Source: Streptomyces sp. TLI_146
GTDB lineage: Bacteria > Actinomycetota > Actinomycetes > Streptomycetales > Streptomycetaceae
Assembly (NCBI RefSeq): GCF_002846415.1
Contig: NZ_PJMX01000001.1
Location: 1,364,001 to 1,428,000 of the forward strand
Reading direction: 5' to 3'
DNA: 64,000 nucleotides
The translations under genes were made by a program, and so were the position numbers. A model generated the notes under the pieces. It was not told the origin of the DNA and made no database searches. It saw nothing but the letters and a program-made list of their open reading frames with translations. This document shows, one piece after another, positions 18,401 through 28,765 of this stretch. Position 1 is the first letter of the stretch. Each line of letters opens with the position of its first letter.

Positions 18401-21239
18401 GCGCTGGCTGGAGGTGATGAAGCCGTTCGGGCTGCCGCAGGACGTCATGCACCCGTGCTGGGGCATGTCCGAGACCTCCTCGGTGGTCACCGACACCGTG
18501 CTCACGGCCGAGCCGCTGCCCGGCGAGGAGACGTTCGTCAGCTGCGGGCTGCCCTACCCGGGCTTCGCCATGCGGATCGTGGACGACCAGGACCGTATCG
18601 TCGCGGAGGGCACCGCGGGCCGGCTCCAGGTACGCGGCACCACCGTGACCGCCGCCTACCACGACAACCCGAAGGCGAACGCCGAGTCGTTCACCCCCGA
18701 CGGCTGGTTCGAGACCGGCGACCTGGCCTTCCTGCGCTCCGGCGAGCTCTACATCACGGGCCGCGCCAAGGACGTCATCATCGTCAACGGCGTCAACCAC
18801 TACAGCCACGAGATCGAGTCCTGCGTCGAGGAACTGCCCTTCGTGGTACGGAGTTTCACCGCCGCCTGCGCGGTGCGCACCGACCCCTCGGCGGGCACCG
18901 ACGAGCTCGCGCTCTTCTTCCACGTCGAGGAGGGCACCGACGTCACCCAGGCGCTGCGCGCCGTCCGCGGCAAGGTCACCCGGGAGATCGGCATCAGCCC
19001 CGCGCATCTGATGCCGGTCGAGGCGGCCGTGATCCCCAAGACGGAGATCGGGAAGATCCAGCGGACCCAGCTGCGCAAGCGGTTCGAGGCGGGCGAGTTC
19101 GACAAGGTCGCCCAGGCCTCGGAGATCCTGCTGGGCAGCACCGCGACCGTGCCGGACTGGTTCCTGCGCCCGGTGTGGCAGCGCGCCGAGCGCGTCCACG
19201 CCCCGGCCGCACCCGGCGGGCACACCCTGGTGCTGGCCGGGCGGCACGCACCGGCCGCCGAGGTGGCCGACGCCGTCGCGGAGCGGCTGCGGGCGCGGGG
19301 CGCCCGGTGCACGGTGGTCACCGCCGGGCCGGAGTTCGCCCGGCTCGACGCCGCCGCCTACCGGATACGTGTCGACGCCGCCGAGGACTACGGTCGCCTG
19401 CTCGACGGACTCGCGGCGGACGACCGGCCCGTGGACACCGTCCTGCACCTGGGCGCGCTCGGCACCGCGAGCGGCGAACCGGAGAGCGTGGGCGAGCTGC
19501 TCGACGCCCAGCGCGACGGCGCCGACGCGCTGCTCTGCCTCGCCCAGGCCCTGACGGCCCGTCACACCTCGGGCCGCCGGGTCGCCGTCCACTTCGTCGG
19601 TGTGGAGGGCCAGGCGGTGCGCCCGGGCGAGCGCCCCTCGTACGCGCACGGCGCCGTCGGCGGACTCCTCAAGAGCCTGCGCGAGGAGCTGCCGTGGCTG
19701 AGCACCGTCCAGGTGGACCTGGCGGCGGGCGTCGGCGTGGCGGAGAGCGCCGAGCTGCTGCTCGCGGAGGCCGCCGCGCCGGTGGCCGACGCCGAGGTGG
19801 CCTTCCGTGACGGGCAGCGCTGGATCCGCCGCCTCGCCCCGCTGCCCGATCCCCTGCCGCGCACCCCGGTGCCCGTCGCCGACGGGTTCCGCCTCGTCAG
19901 CGGCGGTCTGGGCGGAGTGGCCGGGCGGCTCGCGGAGCACCTGCTCAGGACGCCGGGCACCCGGCTGCTGCTGGTCGGGCGCACCCAACTGCCCGACGAG
20001 GACAGCTGGGACAAGCACCTCGCCGAGGGCGGGGCGCTCGCCCGCCGGATCGAGACGTACCGGAGCCTGCGCGAGCTGGGCGACGTGCGGTACGCGAGCG
20101 CCGACATCACCGACCTGGACGCGCTGCGCGCCGTCGTCGACGAGGCGTCCGCCGCCTGGTCGGCCCCGCTGGCCGGAGTTGTGCACCTGGCGGGCCGCTT
20201 CGAGCAGCGGGCGGTGGCCGATCTGGGCCTGGAGGAGTGGCGCGCGGCGCTGGCCGCGAAGGTCACTGGCGGCTGGGCGCTGCACCGGCTCGCCCAGGAG
20301 CACACGGTCCGCTCGTTCGTCTCGTTCTCCTCGGTCAACGGCTACTTCGGCGGCTCCATGAGCAGCTCGTACGCCGCCGCCAACGCGTTCCTCGACGCCC
20401 TCGCCGCCCATCAGCGGGGCGCCGGCCTGGACGCGCAGAGCCTGGCCTGGAGCATGTGGGACGAGCTCGGCATGAGCGAGGGGTACGGCCTCAAGTCGCT
20501 GACGGAGGCGCGCGGTTACCGCGTCCTGGACACCTCCGCCGCACTGCGCTCCTTCGACCTGGCCCGCACCCTGGACGAGCCGCACCTGCTGATCGGCACG
20601 GACCGGGCCATGCCCTGGGTGCGCGGCCACGTCCAGGCGCCGCCGCGCCCGGTGCACCGTCTGGCGGGCCGGGTGGTCCTGGAGGACGAGGCCGACCTCG
20701 GCGCCCTGTACACGGCGGCCGGGAAGTCCGCCGACGCGGCCGGGGCGAGCGGCAACTGGGTGCTGCGCGCGGCCGGTTCGGCCACGGCCGAGACGGCCGG
20801 TGCCACGGACGACTCCGCCGAGGGGCTGCGCCGCCTGGAGAAGATCCTCAGCACCATCTGGTGCCGGGTCCTGGAGCGCGACCGGGTCGGTGTCGAGGAG
20901 AACTTCTTCGACCTCGGCGGCCACTCGCTGCTCCTGGTCCGCGCCCAGGGCGCGGTCAACGAGGAACTCGGCTGCGACCTGAGCGTGGTGGACCTCTTCA
21001 GCCACCCCAGCGTCCGGGCGCTGGCCCGCCACCTCACCGACATCGGCGCCGGCGGCACCGCACCCGCCGACGCCGTGACCGCCACGGCGCCGGGCAGCGC
21101 CCCGGCCACCGGACTCGACCGCGTACGGCAGCGGGCCGAGCGCCAGCGCGCCGCCCGGGCGTCCCGCCGCCCCGCCCCGAACACCCCGCACACCGAGCAC
21201 GAAGGACCCCGTAACGATGGATCCCGCAACGATGGATGA
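12465..21239 (+). CDS. antC: AntC, dimodular NRPS: C-A(Thr)-T-C-A(keto acid)-KR-T
   Basis: 2924 residues from the ATG at 12465 (gaggg 8 bases upstream). Domains: C1 (HHILLDG 139-145); A1 about 460-960 ([16 protein letters not shown] from 611); T1 with S1018 in GGHS; C2 (HHSAADG 1201-1207); a split pseudo-A-subdomain-like stretch about 1510-1640; A2 about 1680-2250 ([11 protein letters not shown] near 1845); KR about 2280-2745 with [11 protein letters not shown] and [20 protein letters not shown]2 with S2821. The A1 pocket residues read D-F-W-N-V-G-M-V-H-K, nearly the classical Thr code. A2 lacks the amino-binding Asp and suits pyruvate, which the KR reduces on the carrier. C1 forms the amide to 3-formamidosalicylate and C2 forms an ester. 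Leu-318 is TTA (13416-13418). Its end overlaps antD. Confidence 0.96.
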   Translation: MSVQEDTSSPLTGAQQGLWFAQRLDPANAAYNTAEYVEIHGPVDTALFETALRRTVGEAQTFALRFTDTADGPRSAPAGGDDWPLRLVDVSGEADPRAAAEAWIRADMATAADLAEGPLFTHALFTVAPDRYFWFLRAHHILLDGYSYKLVARRLSEVYAALADGREVPECPFAPVSRLLDEETAYRASDRFARDRAYWTGRFADSPGATGLTEAVAPPAASFLRRTSLLSAAATERLSTAAARLGGSRNDLVVAAVAAYLHRVTAQHDIVLGLPTMSRLGSTALRTPGTASNILPLRLAVTPATTAGELVGAVAAELRDVRRHQQYRAEDLRRDLKLIGGARRLYGPVVNLVPFDEEPPFGGHRTTSHHLSGGAVEDLQINVRPGAGGEGLWIAFDANPALYTEAELEDHQRRLLLLLDQLAEADAALPLARTSLLLPGESPRYATAEAAHTAPDAVLPTRFEAQAARSPHAVAVTYEGASLTYAELNARANRIARLLVERGAGPGQVVALALPRSAELVVALLAVVKSGAAYLPLDPGYPAERIRAVAEDAAPALLVTDAGTAPTLPETGAAAVVVGDAAVERDLAARPDTDLTDADRPAPLTPRDPAYIIHTSGSTGRPKGVVIPHSNVVRLFETSAAHFTFGPDDVWTLFHSYAFDFSVWEIWGPLLHGGRLVVVPYDTSRSPRDFLRLLRREGVTVLNQTPSAFQQLVQADQEAGAEDGPLALRYVVFGGEALEPAHLRPWLERHGDESPALVNMYGITETTVHVTHQRVTRELIEDPRARSVIGTALPDLRVYVLDHCLQPVPPGRVGEMYVAGPGLALGYLNRPELTAERFVADPFGAPGERMYRTGDLARRRADGTLEYAGRSDQQVKIRGFRIEPGEIEAALVGHPDVARAAVVTRETEGAADRILVAYAVPAPGSRPQPVELRAHLAESLPEHMVPSVCVILDALPLTANGKLDAKALPAPDFAAAATGTTPATGSQALVCRLYEELLRLPEGTVGAEDNFFDLGGHSLLATRLMTRLRSATGAEVSMAAFFALPTPAALAAHVTSDGPGADRPPLVRAEQPDPVPLSATQQSMWFLNQLDGAAATYNIPLVVPLAREIDVDALRAALSDVADRHESLRTLLPETGGTPRQEIAAPGTLRPVLHVVDCPAQEVEAYVALARGHRFDLTRDQPLWAGLYGTGAARTLVIVLHHSAADGWSLRPLAEDLSTAYAARAEGRDPSWDELPVQYADYALWQRELLAADGNLMARQLDFWKDALGGLPVEIPLPADRPRPQAPGRRGGHLTLDVSPELHRALLRLGDESGASLFMVLQSALAALLTRWGAGTDIPIGTPVAGRADEALDDLIGLMANSLVLRTDTSGDPEFRELLGRVRDFDLAAYDHQDLPFDRLVEELNPARTPARHPLFQVMLALQNNTEAVLRLGGNEAPLRPSATGTAKFDLFVDVVEHRAHDGAGDGLACHIEYAADLFDHPTVERAARALHALLTAVADDPGLRLGALPAPEPVVRAETADDGFEPAALERELLARGDLRDAVAVPGAAGRPTVFAVPTRAAAAEQAARALRRTDAERAPRITAVSDLPRKPDGTLDTEALDRLPVVDTEAAEQWERGLAGLPGVRSATVSLEEVTEQLGRLYIGSSSARTDAPAHTSGADAGPAVPALSEGPELPEPTVGSWAEALRRAAEGGPHAEVVHVRADGTETRRSYASLIEEASRVLGGLRELGLRPGDQVILQCEDTEDFLATLWGCVLGGFVTVPLTVPVSYATTSAPLTKLEGVWEMLHRPWIITSASGEAGLRDLAARRAWDGLRLTTTDALREGPADGDWHPARPDDVVLMLLTSGSTGLPKAVRLSHRNVLTRAAATASLNSLTEHDVSVNWIPLDHVTGVVMFHLRDVYLGCRQVHAPTSWILEDPLRWMDLAHRHRATVTWAPNFAFGLVSEQAHRMAGRPWDLSPMRLVMNAGEVVVAATARRWLEVMKPFGLPQDVMHPCWGMSETSSVVTDTVLTAEPLPGEETFVSCGLPYPGFAMRIVDDQDRIVAEGTAGRLQVRGTTVTAAYHDNPKANAESFTPDGWFETGDLAFLRSGELYITGRAKDVIIVNGVNHYSHEIESCVEELPFVVRSFTAACAVRTDPSAGTDELALFFHVEEGTDVTQALRAVRGKVTREIGISPAHLMPVEAAVIPKTEIGKIQRTQLRKRFEAGEFDKVAQASEILLGSTATVPDWFLRPVWQRAERVHAPAAPGGHTLVLAGRHAPAAEVADAVAERLRARGARCTVVTAGPEFARLDAAAYRIRVDAAEDYGRLLDGLAADDRPVDTVLHLGALGTASGEPESVGELLDAQRDGADALLCLAQALTARHTSGRRVAVHFVGVEGQAVRPGERPSYAHGAVGGLLKSLREELPWLSTVQVDLAAGVGVAESAELLLAEAAAPVADAEVAFRDGQRWIRRLAPLPDPLPRTPVPVADGFRLVSGGLGGVAGRLAEHLLRTPGTRLLLVGRTQLPDEDSWDKHLAEGGALARRIETYRSLRELGDVRYASADITDLDALRAVVDEASAAWSAPLAGVVHLAGRFEQRAVADLGLEEWRAALAAKVTGGWALHRLAQEHTVRSFVSFSSVNGYFGGSMSSSYAAANAFLDALAAHQRGAGLDAQSLAWSMWDELGMSEGYGLKSLTEARGYRVLDTSAALRSFDLARTLDEPHLLIGTDRAMPWVRGHVQAPPRPVHRLAGRVVLEDEADLGALYTAAGKSADAAGASGNWVLRAAGSATAETAGATDDSAEGLRRLEKILSTIWCRVLERDRVGVEENFFDLGGHSLLLVRAQGAVNEELGCDLSVVDLFSHPSVRALARHLTDIGAGGTAPADAVTATAPGSAPATGLDRVRQRAERQRAARASRRPAPNTPHTEHEGPRNDGSRNDG

Positions 21240-24200
21240 GACGGACGGGCAGGAGTACGGGCCCGACACGGCGATCGCGGTCGTCGGCATGGCGGCGCGC
21301 TTCCCCGGCGCCGACACGGTCGAGGAGTTCTGGCAGAACCTCGCGGCCGGGCGGGAGTCGATCCGGCCCATCAGCGACGAGGAGTTCCTGGCGGCGGGCG
21401 GCGACCCCGCGGGCCTGGCCGACCCGGACCTGGTGCGGATGGCCTCGGTGGTCGAGGGCATCGACCGGTTCGACTCCGCCTTCTTCGGCTACAGCCCGGC
21501 CGAGGCCGAGGTCATCGACCCGCAGCAGCGCCTGCTCCTGGAGTGCGCCTACCACGCCCTGGAGGAGGCGGGATACGCCGACGGGCACGGCGACCTCCAG
21601 GTCGGTGTGTACGCCGGGGCGGGCGACAGCCGCTACTACCCGGGCCACGTCCACCCCCGCTTCGCCGGGCAGAGCGCCTCGGTCGCCCTGGTCCACGCGG
21701 CCACCAGCAACTCGCTGGGCACCCTGGCTACCCGGATCTCGTACGAACTGGGACTGACCGGGCCCAGCCTGTCGCTCCAGACGGCGTGTTCCACCGCGCT
21801 CGTCGGGATCCACACCGCCTGCCAGGACCTGATCGACTTCCGGTGCGACGTCGCGCTGGCCGGGGCCGCCTCCCTCAACCCGTCGGCCATGCTCGGCTAC
21901 CGGCATGTGCCCGACGGGCCGTTCTCGCCGGACGGGCGCTGCCGGGCGTTCGCCGCCGACGCGGCGGGCACCTCCTCGGGCGACGGCGTGGGCATGGTGG
22001 TCCTCAAGCGCCTGGAGGACGCCCTCGCCGACGGCGACCGCATCCGCGCGGTGATCCGGGGCTCGGCCATCAACAACGACGGCCGCCGCAAGGTGGGTTT
22101 CACCGCGCCCAGCACCGAGGGCCAGACGGAGGCGATCCTCGCCGCGCAGGTCGCCGCGGGCATCGACGCGGACTCGATCGGCTATGTGGAGGCCCATGGC
22201 ACCGCCACCCGCATCGGGGACCCCATCGAAGTGGCCGCCCTGACCCGGGCGTTCCGCGAGAGCAGCGACCGCAGGCAGTTCTGCGCCCTGGGGTCGGTCA
22301 AGAGCAACATCGGCCACCTGGGCGCCGCCGCCGGGATCGCGGGCTTCATCAAGATCGTGCTGGCCCTGGAGCACCGGCAGATACCGCCGACCCTCCACTT
22401 CGAGCAGCCCAACCCGCTGATCGACTTCGCGGCGAGCCCGTTCCGGGTCCCCACCGCCCTGGAGGAGTGGGACTCCGGTTCCGGGCCGCGCCGGGCCGCC
22501 GTCAGCGCGTTCGGGGTCGGCGGCACCAACGCCCATGTGATCGTGGAGGAGGCACCGCCCGCCCCGCCCGCACCGGCCCCGCGCCAGGAGGAGGACCCGC
22601 GCTGGCACGTGCTGCCGCTCTCCGCCCGCACCCCGGGCGCCCTGCGCGGCCAGGCCGCCGCCCTCGGGCGCCACCTCACCGAGCACCCCGGGCTCGACCT
22701 GGCGGACGTCGCCCACACCCTGCGCACCGACCGCCCCGCCATGCCCCACCGGGCGGCGGTGGCGGCGCAGAGCACCGAGCAGGCCGCGCGGATCCTGCTG
22801 CACCCGCTCCAGGCCCCCGCCGAGGTGCGCGGCGAGGACGCCCCGCCGGTCGCGTTCCTGCTGCCCGGCGGCGGCACCCAGTACATCGGCATGGGCGCCG
22901 GGCTCTACCGCGATCTGCCGGTCTACCGGGACGCCGTCGACCGCTGCGCCGCGATCCTGCGGCCGGTGACCGGCCGCGATCTGCGCACCGCGCTGTACGA
23001 GCGGACCGAACCCGGGGGCGTGGACGCCTTCCTGGCCCTGGTGGTCACCGAATACGCCCTGGCCACCGCGCTGATGGAGCACGGGGTGCGGCCCGCCGCG
23101 TTCATCGGGCACTCGCTGGGCGAGTACACCGCGGCCACGCTGGCCGGGGTGATGACGCCCGAGGAGATGCTGCCGCTGGTCGCGGAGCGGATCCGGCTGA
23201 TCGCCTCGGCCGGGGGCGCCACCGTGGGCGTGGCGCTGGGCGAGGAGGCGCTGCGCGGCTACCTCACCGACGACCTGTCGCTGGCGGCCGTCAACGGCCC
23301 GGCCGCCTGTACGGTCGCGGGGCGCGCGGACGCGGTGGCGGCTCTGGAGGCGCGGCTGCTCGCGGACGAGGTGGCCTTCCGCAGGCTGCGGATGCCCGCG
23401 GCCGCGCACTCGCACGTCCTGGACCCGATCCTGCCCGCCTTCGCGGACGCCCTGCGGACGGTGTCCCTGCGGGCGCCCGAGATCCCGTACATCACCAACG
23501 TCACCGGCTCCTGGGTCACCGACGAGCAGGCGACGAGCGTCGAGCACTGGCTCGACCACACCCGCCGCACGGTCCGGTTCACCGACGGCATCGCCTCGCT
23601 GTGGGAGCGCGGCAACCCTCTGTTCGTGGAGATCGGCCCGGGCGACAGCCTCGCCAAGCTGGCCGGGGCGCGGCTCGGGGACGCACCGGTGACCACCGTC
23701 CCCACCATGCGCCACGCCAAGGCCGCGAGCCCTGACGGGCAGGTCTTCGCGGAGGCCCTCGGCCGGCTGTGGAGCGCGGGCGTGCCCGCCGACATCACCG
23801 GCCCCGAGGAGGCGCGCGAGCCGCGCCGGGTGCCGCTGCCGGGGTACGCCTTCGAGCGGCGCCGCCACTGGATCGACGCGCCGGGCGCCAGGCCGCCCGC
23901 CGGCGCGGACGAGGACGCGGCGCCGGGCGGGGGCTCCGGCCGGGCGCCCCGGCCCTACCTGACGACCGAGTACGCCGCGCCCCGGACCCCCCAGGAGCGC
24001 GCCGTGGCCGGGCACTGGGAGGAGGCCCTGGGCATCGAGGGCATCGGCGTCCACGACAACTACTTCGACCTGGGCGGCGACTCGATGCGCGCCGTGATCC
24101 TCGCGGGCCGGATGCGCGCCGAGGGGGTCCTGGACGTCCCGGCCGCCGCCTTCCTGTCGGCGCCCACCGTCGCGGGGCTCGTCGCGCTCGCCGGGCGCGG

Positions 24201-25038
24201 CGGCGCGGCCGGGCGGGACGCGTTCGCCCCCCTGCTGCCGCTGCGCGCCGACGGCGACCAGCGCCCGCTGTTCTGTGTGCACCCCGGCGCGGGCATCGCC
24301 TGGCGCTACACCGGTCTGCTGCCCCACCTCGGGGCCCGCCAGCCGGTCTACGGCCTCCAGGCGCACGGCCTGGACGGCACACGGGAGCCGGCCGCCGACG
24401 CCAAGGACATGGTCGACTCCTACCTCGCCCATCTGCGCGAGGTGCAGCCGGAGGGCCCGTACCGGCTGATGGGCTGGTCCTACGGCGGGTTCGTCGCCCA
24501 TGCGATGGCCACCGCGCTGCAACGGCAGGGCGAGGAGGTCGAGTTGCTGGCCATGCTGGACGCCCCGCTCACCCAGGACGAGGCCGCCGACCCGGCCGCG
24601 ACCGAGCGCCAGGTGGCGTCCCTGCTCGTCCGCGTCGCGGGCCTGGAGATGCCCGGCGGCGGGGCGGGCGACGTCGACGAGGTGATCCGGCTGATCGACG
24701 AGGACGGCGCGGAGCGCGGATCTTCGCCGGTGACCCGCGAGGAGGCGCTCGCGATCGCCCGGGTGATGCGCAACAACCTCGCGGTGGCCCCCGGGTTCGC
24801 CCCCGAGGTGTTCCGCGGCGACGTGCTCTTCTTCAGCGCCACCGAGGACGCCGGCGCTCCCGCCGACCCGGCCGACCTGTCGCTGGCGACCGGAAAGGCC
24901 GACAGCTGGCGCCCGTACGTGGGTGGCACCCTCACCGACCACACCGTGCCCTGCGGCCACTACGAGATGACCGAGCCGGAGCCGATGGCCCGCATCGGCG
25001 CGGTGCTCGCCGCCGCCCTGCGGCCCGCCGCCGGATGA
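21217..25038 (+). CDS. antD: AntD, PKS module KS-AT-ACP-TE
   Basis: 1273 residues; starts inside the end of antC (23-bp overlap). An alternative ATG lies 15 bases further on, within a small duplicated aacgatggat block. KS: C191 in [27 protein letters not shown]633 in GHSLGEY. The residues at the YASH/HAFH specificity site are A-A-A-H (728-731), an open pocket that fits the broad alkylmalonyl tolerance known for AntD. ACP: S956 in GGDSM. TE: S1088 in GWSYGG, with His in CGHYEMTEP. It extends the Thr-lactate chain with one alkylmalonyl unit, and the TE closes the nine-membered dilactone. There is no KR; the C-8 ketone is reduced later by AntM. Confidence 0.96.
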   Translation: MDPATMDETDGQEYGPDTAIAVVGMAARFPGADTVEEFWQNLAAGRESIRPISDEEFLAAGGDPAGLADPDLVRMASVVEGIDRFDSAFFGYSPAEAEVIDPQQRLLLECAYHALEEAGYADGHGDLQVGVYAGAGDSRYYPGHVHPRFAGQSASVALVHAATSNSLGTLATRISYELGLTGPSLSLQTACSTALVGIHTACQDLIDFRCDVALAGAASLNPSAMLGYRHVPDGPFSPDGRCRAFAADAAGTSSGDGVGMVVLKRLEDALADGDRIRAVIRGSAINNDGRRKVGFTAPSTEGQTEAILAAQVAAGIDADSIGYVEAHGTATRIGDPIEVAALTRAFRESSDRRQFCALGSVKSNIGHLGAAAGIAGFIKIVLALEHRQIPPTLHFEQPNPLIDFAASPFRVPTALEEWDSGSGPRRAAVSAFGVGGTNAHVIVEEAPPAPPAPAPRQEEDPRWHVLPLSARTPGALRGQAAALGRHLTEHPGLDLADVAHTLRTDRPAMPHRAAVAAQSTEQAARILLHPLQAPAEVRGEDAPPVAFLLPGGGTQYIGMGAGLYRDLPVYRDAVDRCAAILRPVTGRDLRTALYERTEPGGVDAFLALVVTEYALATALMEHGVRPAAFIGHSLGEYTAATLAGVMTPEEMLPLVAERIRLIASAGGATVGVALGEEALRGYLTDDLSLAAVNGPAACTVAGRADAVAALEARLLADEVAFRRLRMPAAAHSHVLDPILPAFADALRTVSLRAPEIPYITNVTGSWVTDEQATSVEHWLDHTRRTVRFTDGIASLWERGNPLFVEIGPGDSLAKLAGARLGDAPVTTVPTMRHAKAASPDGQVFAEALGRLWSAGVPADITGPEEAREPRRVPLPGYAFERRRHWIDAPGARPPAGADEDAAPGGGSGRAPRPYLTTEYAAPRTPQERAVAGHWEEALGIEGIGVHDNYFDLGGDSMRAVILAGRMRAEGVLDVPAAAFLSAPTVAGLVALAGRGGAAGRDAFAPLLPLRADGDQRPLFCVHPGAGIAWRYTGLLPHLGARQPVYGLQAHGLDGTREPAADAKDMVDSYLAHLREVQPEGPYRLMGWSYGGFVAHAMATALQRQGEEVELLAMLDAPLTQDEAADPAATERQVASLLVRVAGLEMPGGGAGDVDEVIRLIDEDGAERGSSPVTREEALAIARVMRNNLAVAPGFAPEVFRGDVLFFSATEDAGAPADPADLSLATGKADSWRPYVGGTLTDHTVPCGHYEMTEPEPMARIGAVLAAALRPAAG

Positions 25039-25050
25039 CCACCCGAACGC

Positions 25051-25078
25051 CGTGCCGCACATCGGACCGTGCGGCACG
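25051..25078 (+). terminator. 10-bp hairpin between antD and the MbtH-like gene
   Basis: cgtgccgcac (25051-25060) and gtgcggcacg (25069-25078) are perfect inverted repeats with an 8-base loop. No U-tract follows. It may act as a partial terminator, RNA stabiliser or processing site separating antCD from the downstream mbtH-antE pair. Confidence 0.4.
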
Positions 25079-25115
25079 CCGCGGCCCCGGCCGCGCAGCA
25101 ACGAAGGGAACAACC

Positions 25116-25322
25116 GTGCCAAGTCCGTTCGAGCCCCGCGGCGAGGACGAGCCCTCGCACCTGGTGCTCGTCAACGCGGCGGGAGAGCACTCCCTGTGGC
25201 CCGCGTTCGCCGCCGTACCGGCCGGGTGGGACGTCACCGGACCCGCCGCCGCCCACGATGCCTGCCTCGCCCGCCTGGCGCGGGCACCCCATCCCGCGAC
25301 CCCATCAGGAGCGACCCCGTGA
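25116..25322 (+). CDS. MbtH-like NRPS accessory protein, C-terminally truncated
   Basis: 68 residues from GTG with cgaaggga 8 bases upstream. The N-terminal two thirds match MbtH proteins well: PFEPRGEDEPSHLVLVN, then N-x-x-G-E-H-S-L-W-P and VPAGWDV. The conserved C-terminal helix with W-T-D-x-R-P is missing and is replaced by HPATPSGATP. MbtH proteins bind NRPS adenylation domains and promote folding or adenylation. The gene overlaps the GTG start of antE by 4 bases, so the two are translationally coupled. It is not among the usual antA-antQ gene names, and it may be overlooked because it is small. Whether the shortened protein can still support the AntC Thr domain is open. Confidence 0.75.
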   Translation: MPSPFEPRGEDEPSHLVLVNAAGEHSLWPAFAAVPAGWDVTGPAAAHDACLARLARAPHPATPSGATP

Positions 25323-26539
25323 CCCAGGACCTGTACGAACTCGGTGACGCGCCGCCGCTGGGCGAGGCGCCCAAGCGCATGTACGCCTCGCTCATCCGGC
25401 CCGAGCGCTACGGGCCGCCCATCGGCGCCTTCCGTACCGAGGTCGTCGACGTGCCCCCGGTCGGGCCCGGCCAGGTGCTCATCAAGGTGATGGCGGCGGG
25501 CGTCAACTACAACAACGTGTGGGCCTCGCTCGGCGACCCGGTCGACGTCATAGCCGCCCGGCAGAAGCGCGGCGCCGTCGAGGACTTCCACATCGGCGGC
25601 TCCGACGCGTCCGGCATCGTCTGGGCGGTCGGCGAGGGCGTGCGCCTCAAGCCCGGCGACGAGATCGTGCTGCTCGCCAGCGTGTGGGACGAGAGCGCCG
25701 AGGACATCCGGCTCGGCGCCGACCCCTGCACCTCGTCCTCGCAGAGCGTGTGGGGGTACGAGGAGAACTACGGGTCGTTCGCGCAGTTCGCCGTCGTCGA
25801 CGAGTACCAGTGCCACCCCAAGCCCAAGCGGCTCTCCTGGGCGCAGGCCGCCTGCTACATGGCGACCGCCGCCACCGCCTACCGCCAGCTCTTCGGCTGG
25901 GAACCGCACACCGTGCGCCCCGGCGACGTGGTGCTGATCTGGGGCGGGGCGGGCGGCCTCGGCTGTATGGCGATCCAGATGGTCAAGCAGCGCGGCGGCA
26001 TCCCCATCGCGGTGGTCTCCAGCGACGAACGCGGCGAGTACTGCGTGGAGCTGGGCGCCAAGGGCTACATCAACCGCCGCGACTTCGACCACTGGGGCCG
26101 GCTGCCGGACACCTCCGACGACGAGGCGATGGCCCGGTGGCTCAAGGGCGCCCGCGCGTTCGGCCGCCGCTTCTGGGAGGTCCTCGGCGAGCGCCGGGCC
26201 CCCAGGATCGTCCTGGAGCACTCCGGCGCCGACACCATCCCGACCTCGATGTACCTGTGCGACAACGCGGGCATGGTCGTCATCTGCGGCGGCACCACCG
26301 GCTACAACGGCGATGTGGACCTGCGGTTCCTGTGGATGCGCCAGAAGCGGCTGCAGGGCTCCCACGTATCCAATGCCCGCGAGGCCCGCGAGGTGACCGC
26401 CATGATCGACCAGGGCCTGCTCGACCCGTGCCTGTCGCTCACGCTCGGCTTCGAGGAGATCGGCAAGGCCCACCAGCTGATCCACGACAACCAGCATCCG
26501 GCGGGCAACATGGCGGTTCTGGTCAACGCCAAGGCGTAG
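25319..26539 (+). CDS. antE: AntE, crotonyl-CoA carboxylase/reductase homologue
   Basis: 406 residues from GTG, overlapping the MbtH-like stop (GTGA). It is a medium-chain dehydrogenase/reductase of the CCR family, with the Rossmann motif IWGGAGGLGCMAIQ near 205-218. Family landmarks include NYNNVWASLGDP, GSDASGIVW and SVWGYEENYGSFAQF. CCR enzymes reductively carboxylate 2-alkenoyl-CoAs with NADPH and CO2. AntE makes the variable alkylmalonyl-CoA (ethyl to hexyl and longer) used by AntD, the source of C-7 alkyl diversity. At about 406 residues it is shorter than primary-metabolism Ccr (about 450), as usual for cluster-borne copies. Last plus-strand gene before a shared terminator. Confidence 0.95.
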   Translation: MTQDLYELGDAPPLGEAPKRMYASLIRPERYGPPIGAFRTEVVDVPPVGPGQVLIKVMAAGVNYNNVWASLGDPVDVIAARQKRGAVEDFHIGGSDASGIVWAVGEGVRLKPGDEIVLLASVWDESAEDIRLGADPCTSSSQSVWGYEENYGSFAQFAVVDEYQCHPKPKRLSWAQAACYMATAATAYRQLFGWEPHTVRPGDVVLIWGGAGGLGCMAIQMVKQRGGIPIAVVSSDERGEYCVELGAKGYINRRDFDHWGRLPDTSDDEAMARWLKGARAFGRRFWEVLGERRAPRIVLEHSGADTIPTSMYLCDNAGMVVICGGTTGYNGDVDLRFLWMRQKRLQGSHVSNAREAREVTAMIDQGLLDPCLSLTLGFEEIGKAHQLIHDNQHPAGNMAVLVNAKA

Positions 26540-26548
26540 TAAGGCGGT

Positions 26549-26589
26549 TGGGCCGTCGCACCCGTTCACACCACGGGTGCGACGGCCCA
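26549..26589. terminator. 17-bp perfect bidirectional terminator between antE and antQ
   Basis: 26549-26565 and 26573-26589 are perfect inverted repeats (core tgggccgtcgcacccg) around a 7-base loop. antE ends 9 bases before it. The stop codon of convergent antQ lies in the loop, so the right arm is part of antQ coding sequence. Confidence 0.8.
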
Positions 26590-27303
26590 GCTGAACACGC
26601 CCGGCCCGGCCGGGCGCACCCGTACGTCGATGACCTGGCCCGGCAGCCCTCTCGGCCAGGCGCGGAAGCCTCCCGGGACCGGGCTGGTGGCCATGGCGAG
26701 GAGGGTCGCGGGTGCCTCACCGCCGAGCAGGGTGCTGAACGCCTTGAACGCCGCCTCCTTGGCCGAGAAGACGGCGAGAAGGCGGCTCTCGGCGTCGGCC
26801 GCCGTGGGATCGAGGCCGGTGCGCTCGTCGGGGCCGAGCACCAGGTGCGCGCTGTTCAGCGGCAGACCGCGCAGTTCGAGGTCGCAGCCCAGGGCGTGGA
26901 CGCGCGCGCCCGGCGCGGCCAGGGCGACGGCCAGACCACCGGAGTGGCTGATCGAGCCCTCGAATCCGGCGGGGAAGAGCGGCCGTCGGCCGGAGCGGCG
27001 CAGCTCGCCCGCCGAGTGCCCCGCCTCGGCCAGCGCCCGCCGGGCGGCGCACCGTCCGGCGAGGAAGTCACGGCGGCGCGGGGACGCCATCGCCGCGGCC
27101 GCCGCCCACTCCCCCGGCCCGGCCGGGCGCACCCGCGGATCGTCGACGCGGACCACTCCGAGCGAGAGCCCCTCGGCACGCAGGGCGGGGCGCAGCAGGA
27201 GCACCGCGCGTTCGGCGCCCGCCAGGCCGGAGGCAGGGTCCGGCCGGGCGGTACCCGCGCCGGGCACCAGGTCCGTCTCACCGCGCCCCGCAGCGTCACG
27301 CAC
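26566..27303 (-). CDS. antQ: AntQ, Sfp-type phosphopantetheinyl transferase
   Basis: 245 residues from GTG, overlapping the end of antF by 8 bases. Sfp-type motifs: GSISHSGGLAVAL (P2-like, about residue 120), CDLE (Mg2+ binding Asp-Glu) and FSAKEAAFKAFSTLL (KEA motif, about 185). It transfers 4'-phosphopantetheine from CoA to the carrier serines of AntG, AntC and AntD. Its presence between antE and antF marks the Q-containing forms of the cluster; short forms lack it and use a housekeeping enzyme. It is the last gene of antGF-Q and is probably under sigma-AntA. The N-terminal 20 residues are variable and the start may be further downstream. Confidence 0.92.
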   Translation of the reverse strand: MRDAAGRGETDLVPGAGTARPDPASGLAGAERAVLLLRPALRAEGLSLGVVRVDDPRVRPAGPGEWAAAAAMASPRRRDFLAGRCAARRALAEAGHSAGELRRSGRRPLFPAGFEGSISHSGGLAVALAAPGARVHALGCDLELRGLPLNSAHLVLGPDERTGLDPTAADAESRLLAVFSAKEAAFKAFSTLLGGEAPATLLAMATSPVPGGFRAWPRGLPGQVIDVRVRPAGPGVFSWAVAPVV

Positions 27304-28765
27304 GCAGCAGCTTTTTGATGATCTTCCCGGCCGGGTTGCGGGGCACCTGGTCGATGAACTCGATACGCCGGGGGCGCTTGTACGAGGCCAGGCGCTGGGC
27401 CAGGTACTTCTGCAACTCGACCGTCCCGGTGCCCTCTTCGACGACGACGTACGCGAGCGGGACCTCGCCGAAGTCCTCGTCCGGCACCCCGACGACCGCC
27501 GCGTCGCGCACCGCCGGGTGGGCCTGGAGGGCGCGCTCGATCTCCGAGGGGTACACGTTCTGACCGGCCCGGATGATCAGGTCCTTGCTGCGGTCGATCA
27601 GCCGGATGAGGCCGTCGCGGTCGATGAACCCGAGGTCGCCTGTGCGGATCCAGCCGTCGACGGTGATCTCGGCCGTGGCGGCCTCGTCGCCCCAGTAGCC
27701 GCGCATCAGACCGGGGCCGCGTACGCAGATCTCCCCGATGTCGCCGGGTTCGACCTCCTGGCCCTGTGCGTCCAGGGCGCGCGCGGACATACCGGGGATG
27801 ACCCGGCCGGCCGGGATCACCTCGGCCACCGCGCCGGGCTCCGGGTGCTCGTCGGGGCCGAGCGTGACGAACGGGCCGCCGACCTCGGTCATCCCGTACA
27901 CCTGGCGGAATCCGCAGCCGAGCCGCTCGACGGCCTCGGCGTAGATGTCGGGAGGCATGGGCGCGGCCCCGTACAGGATCTCGCGCAGGGTCGAGAGGTC
28001 CGCGGTCTCGGCGGACTTCGCGCGCAGCAGGAAGCGCAGCATCTGCGGGACGAGCCAGACGTGGGTGGCGCGGTGGGTCTCGATGGCGGCCAGCGCGGTC
28101 TGCGGTTTGAAGCCGGGCATCAGGACGACGGTCGCGCCCGCGGCCATATAGGTCAGCGAGACGACCATGCTGCCGTGGTAGAGCGGGCAGCAGTTGACCA
28201 GCACCATGTCGTCGGCGGGCCGGGCCACGGCGAGCCAGCCGAGCGCGATGGCCCGGAACGAGGCGTGGTCGACGGTGACGCCTTTGGCCTGGCCGGTCGT
28301 CGCCGAGGTGTGCAGGATCGCGGCGGGGGCGTCGTCCGGGATGTCGTCGAGCGCCGGTCCGCCCTCGGCGCCGAGCGCGGCGAACGCCTCGTCGTCCAGG
28401 GGGATGCGCGTGCGCACCGGCAGATCGGGGTGGCGGGCCAGCAGCGCGGACTCGCCGATCACGGCGACGGCGCCGGTGCGTTCGACGATCCCGGTCACCT
28501 CGGCCGGCGTCAAGCTGTGGTTGAGCGGGACGAAGAGCGCCCCGATCCGGGCCAGCGCGAAGTAGGACTCCAGGACCTCGACGCGGTCCAGGGAGAGCAC
28601 GGCGACGCGGTCGCCGCGCCGGATGCCGAGCCCGGCGAGCCCATGGGCGAGGCTGACGCCCCGGTCGTGGAACTGGGCCCAGGTGACGGAGCGGTGCTCG
28701 TCCACCAGGGCCGTCCGGTCCGGGAAGCACTGGCGGTTGCGCTCCGCCAACTGGGTCAGCCACAT
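27296..28765 (-). CDS. antF: AntF, anthranilate-activating AMP ligase
   Basis: 489 residues; ATG overlaps the antG stop by one base (TGATG), giving tight coupling. It is an ANL-superfamily enzyme: P-loop-like ILHTSATTGQAKGV (about 150), YGMTEVGG, WIRTGDLGFID, and the catalytic lysine in PRNPAGKIIKK. The P-loop has ATTG instead of GSTG, a mild variation. AntF adenylates anthranilate and loads it on the carrier AntG, the entry step of the 3-formamidosalicylate starter. Together with antG and antQ it forms the minus-strand operon divergent from antH. Confidence 0.94.
   Translation of the reverse strand: MWLTQLAERNRQCFPDRTALVDEHRSVTWAQFHDRGVSLAHGLAGLGIRRGDRVAVLSLDRVEVLESYFALARIGALFVPLNHSLTPAEVTGIVERTGAVAVIGESALLARHPDLPVRTRIPLDDEAFAALGAEGGPALDDIPDDAPAAILHTSATTGQAKGVTVDHASFRAIALGWLAVARPADDMVLVNCCPLYHGSMVVSLTYMAAGATVVLMPGFKPQTALAAIETHRATHVWLVPQMLRFLLRAKSAETADLSTLREILYGAAPMPPDIYAEAVERLGCGFRQVYGMTEVGGPFVTLGPDEHPEPGAVAEVIPAGRVIPGMSARALDAQGQEVEPGDIGEICVRGPGLMRGYWGDEAATAEITVDGWIRTGDLGFIDRDGLIRLIDRSKDLIIRAGQNVYPSEIERALQAHPAVRDAAVVGVPDEDFGEVPLAYVVVEEGTGTVELQKYLAQRLASYKRPRRIEFIDQVPRNPAGKIIKKLLRA

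Noticed and set aside
13788..21461. A minus-strand open frame of about 2500 codons opposite antC
   Set aside because: It is the antisense shadow of the NRPS gene produced by high GC content. Its translation is Gly/Arg/Val-rich without domains, while the plus strand shows all NRPS motifs.
21034..25122. A minus-strand open frame of about 1360 codons opposite antD
   Set aside because: Same cause: no domain or motif, biased composition, and full overlap with a well-marked KS-AT-ACP-TE gene.
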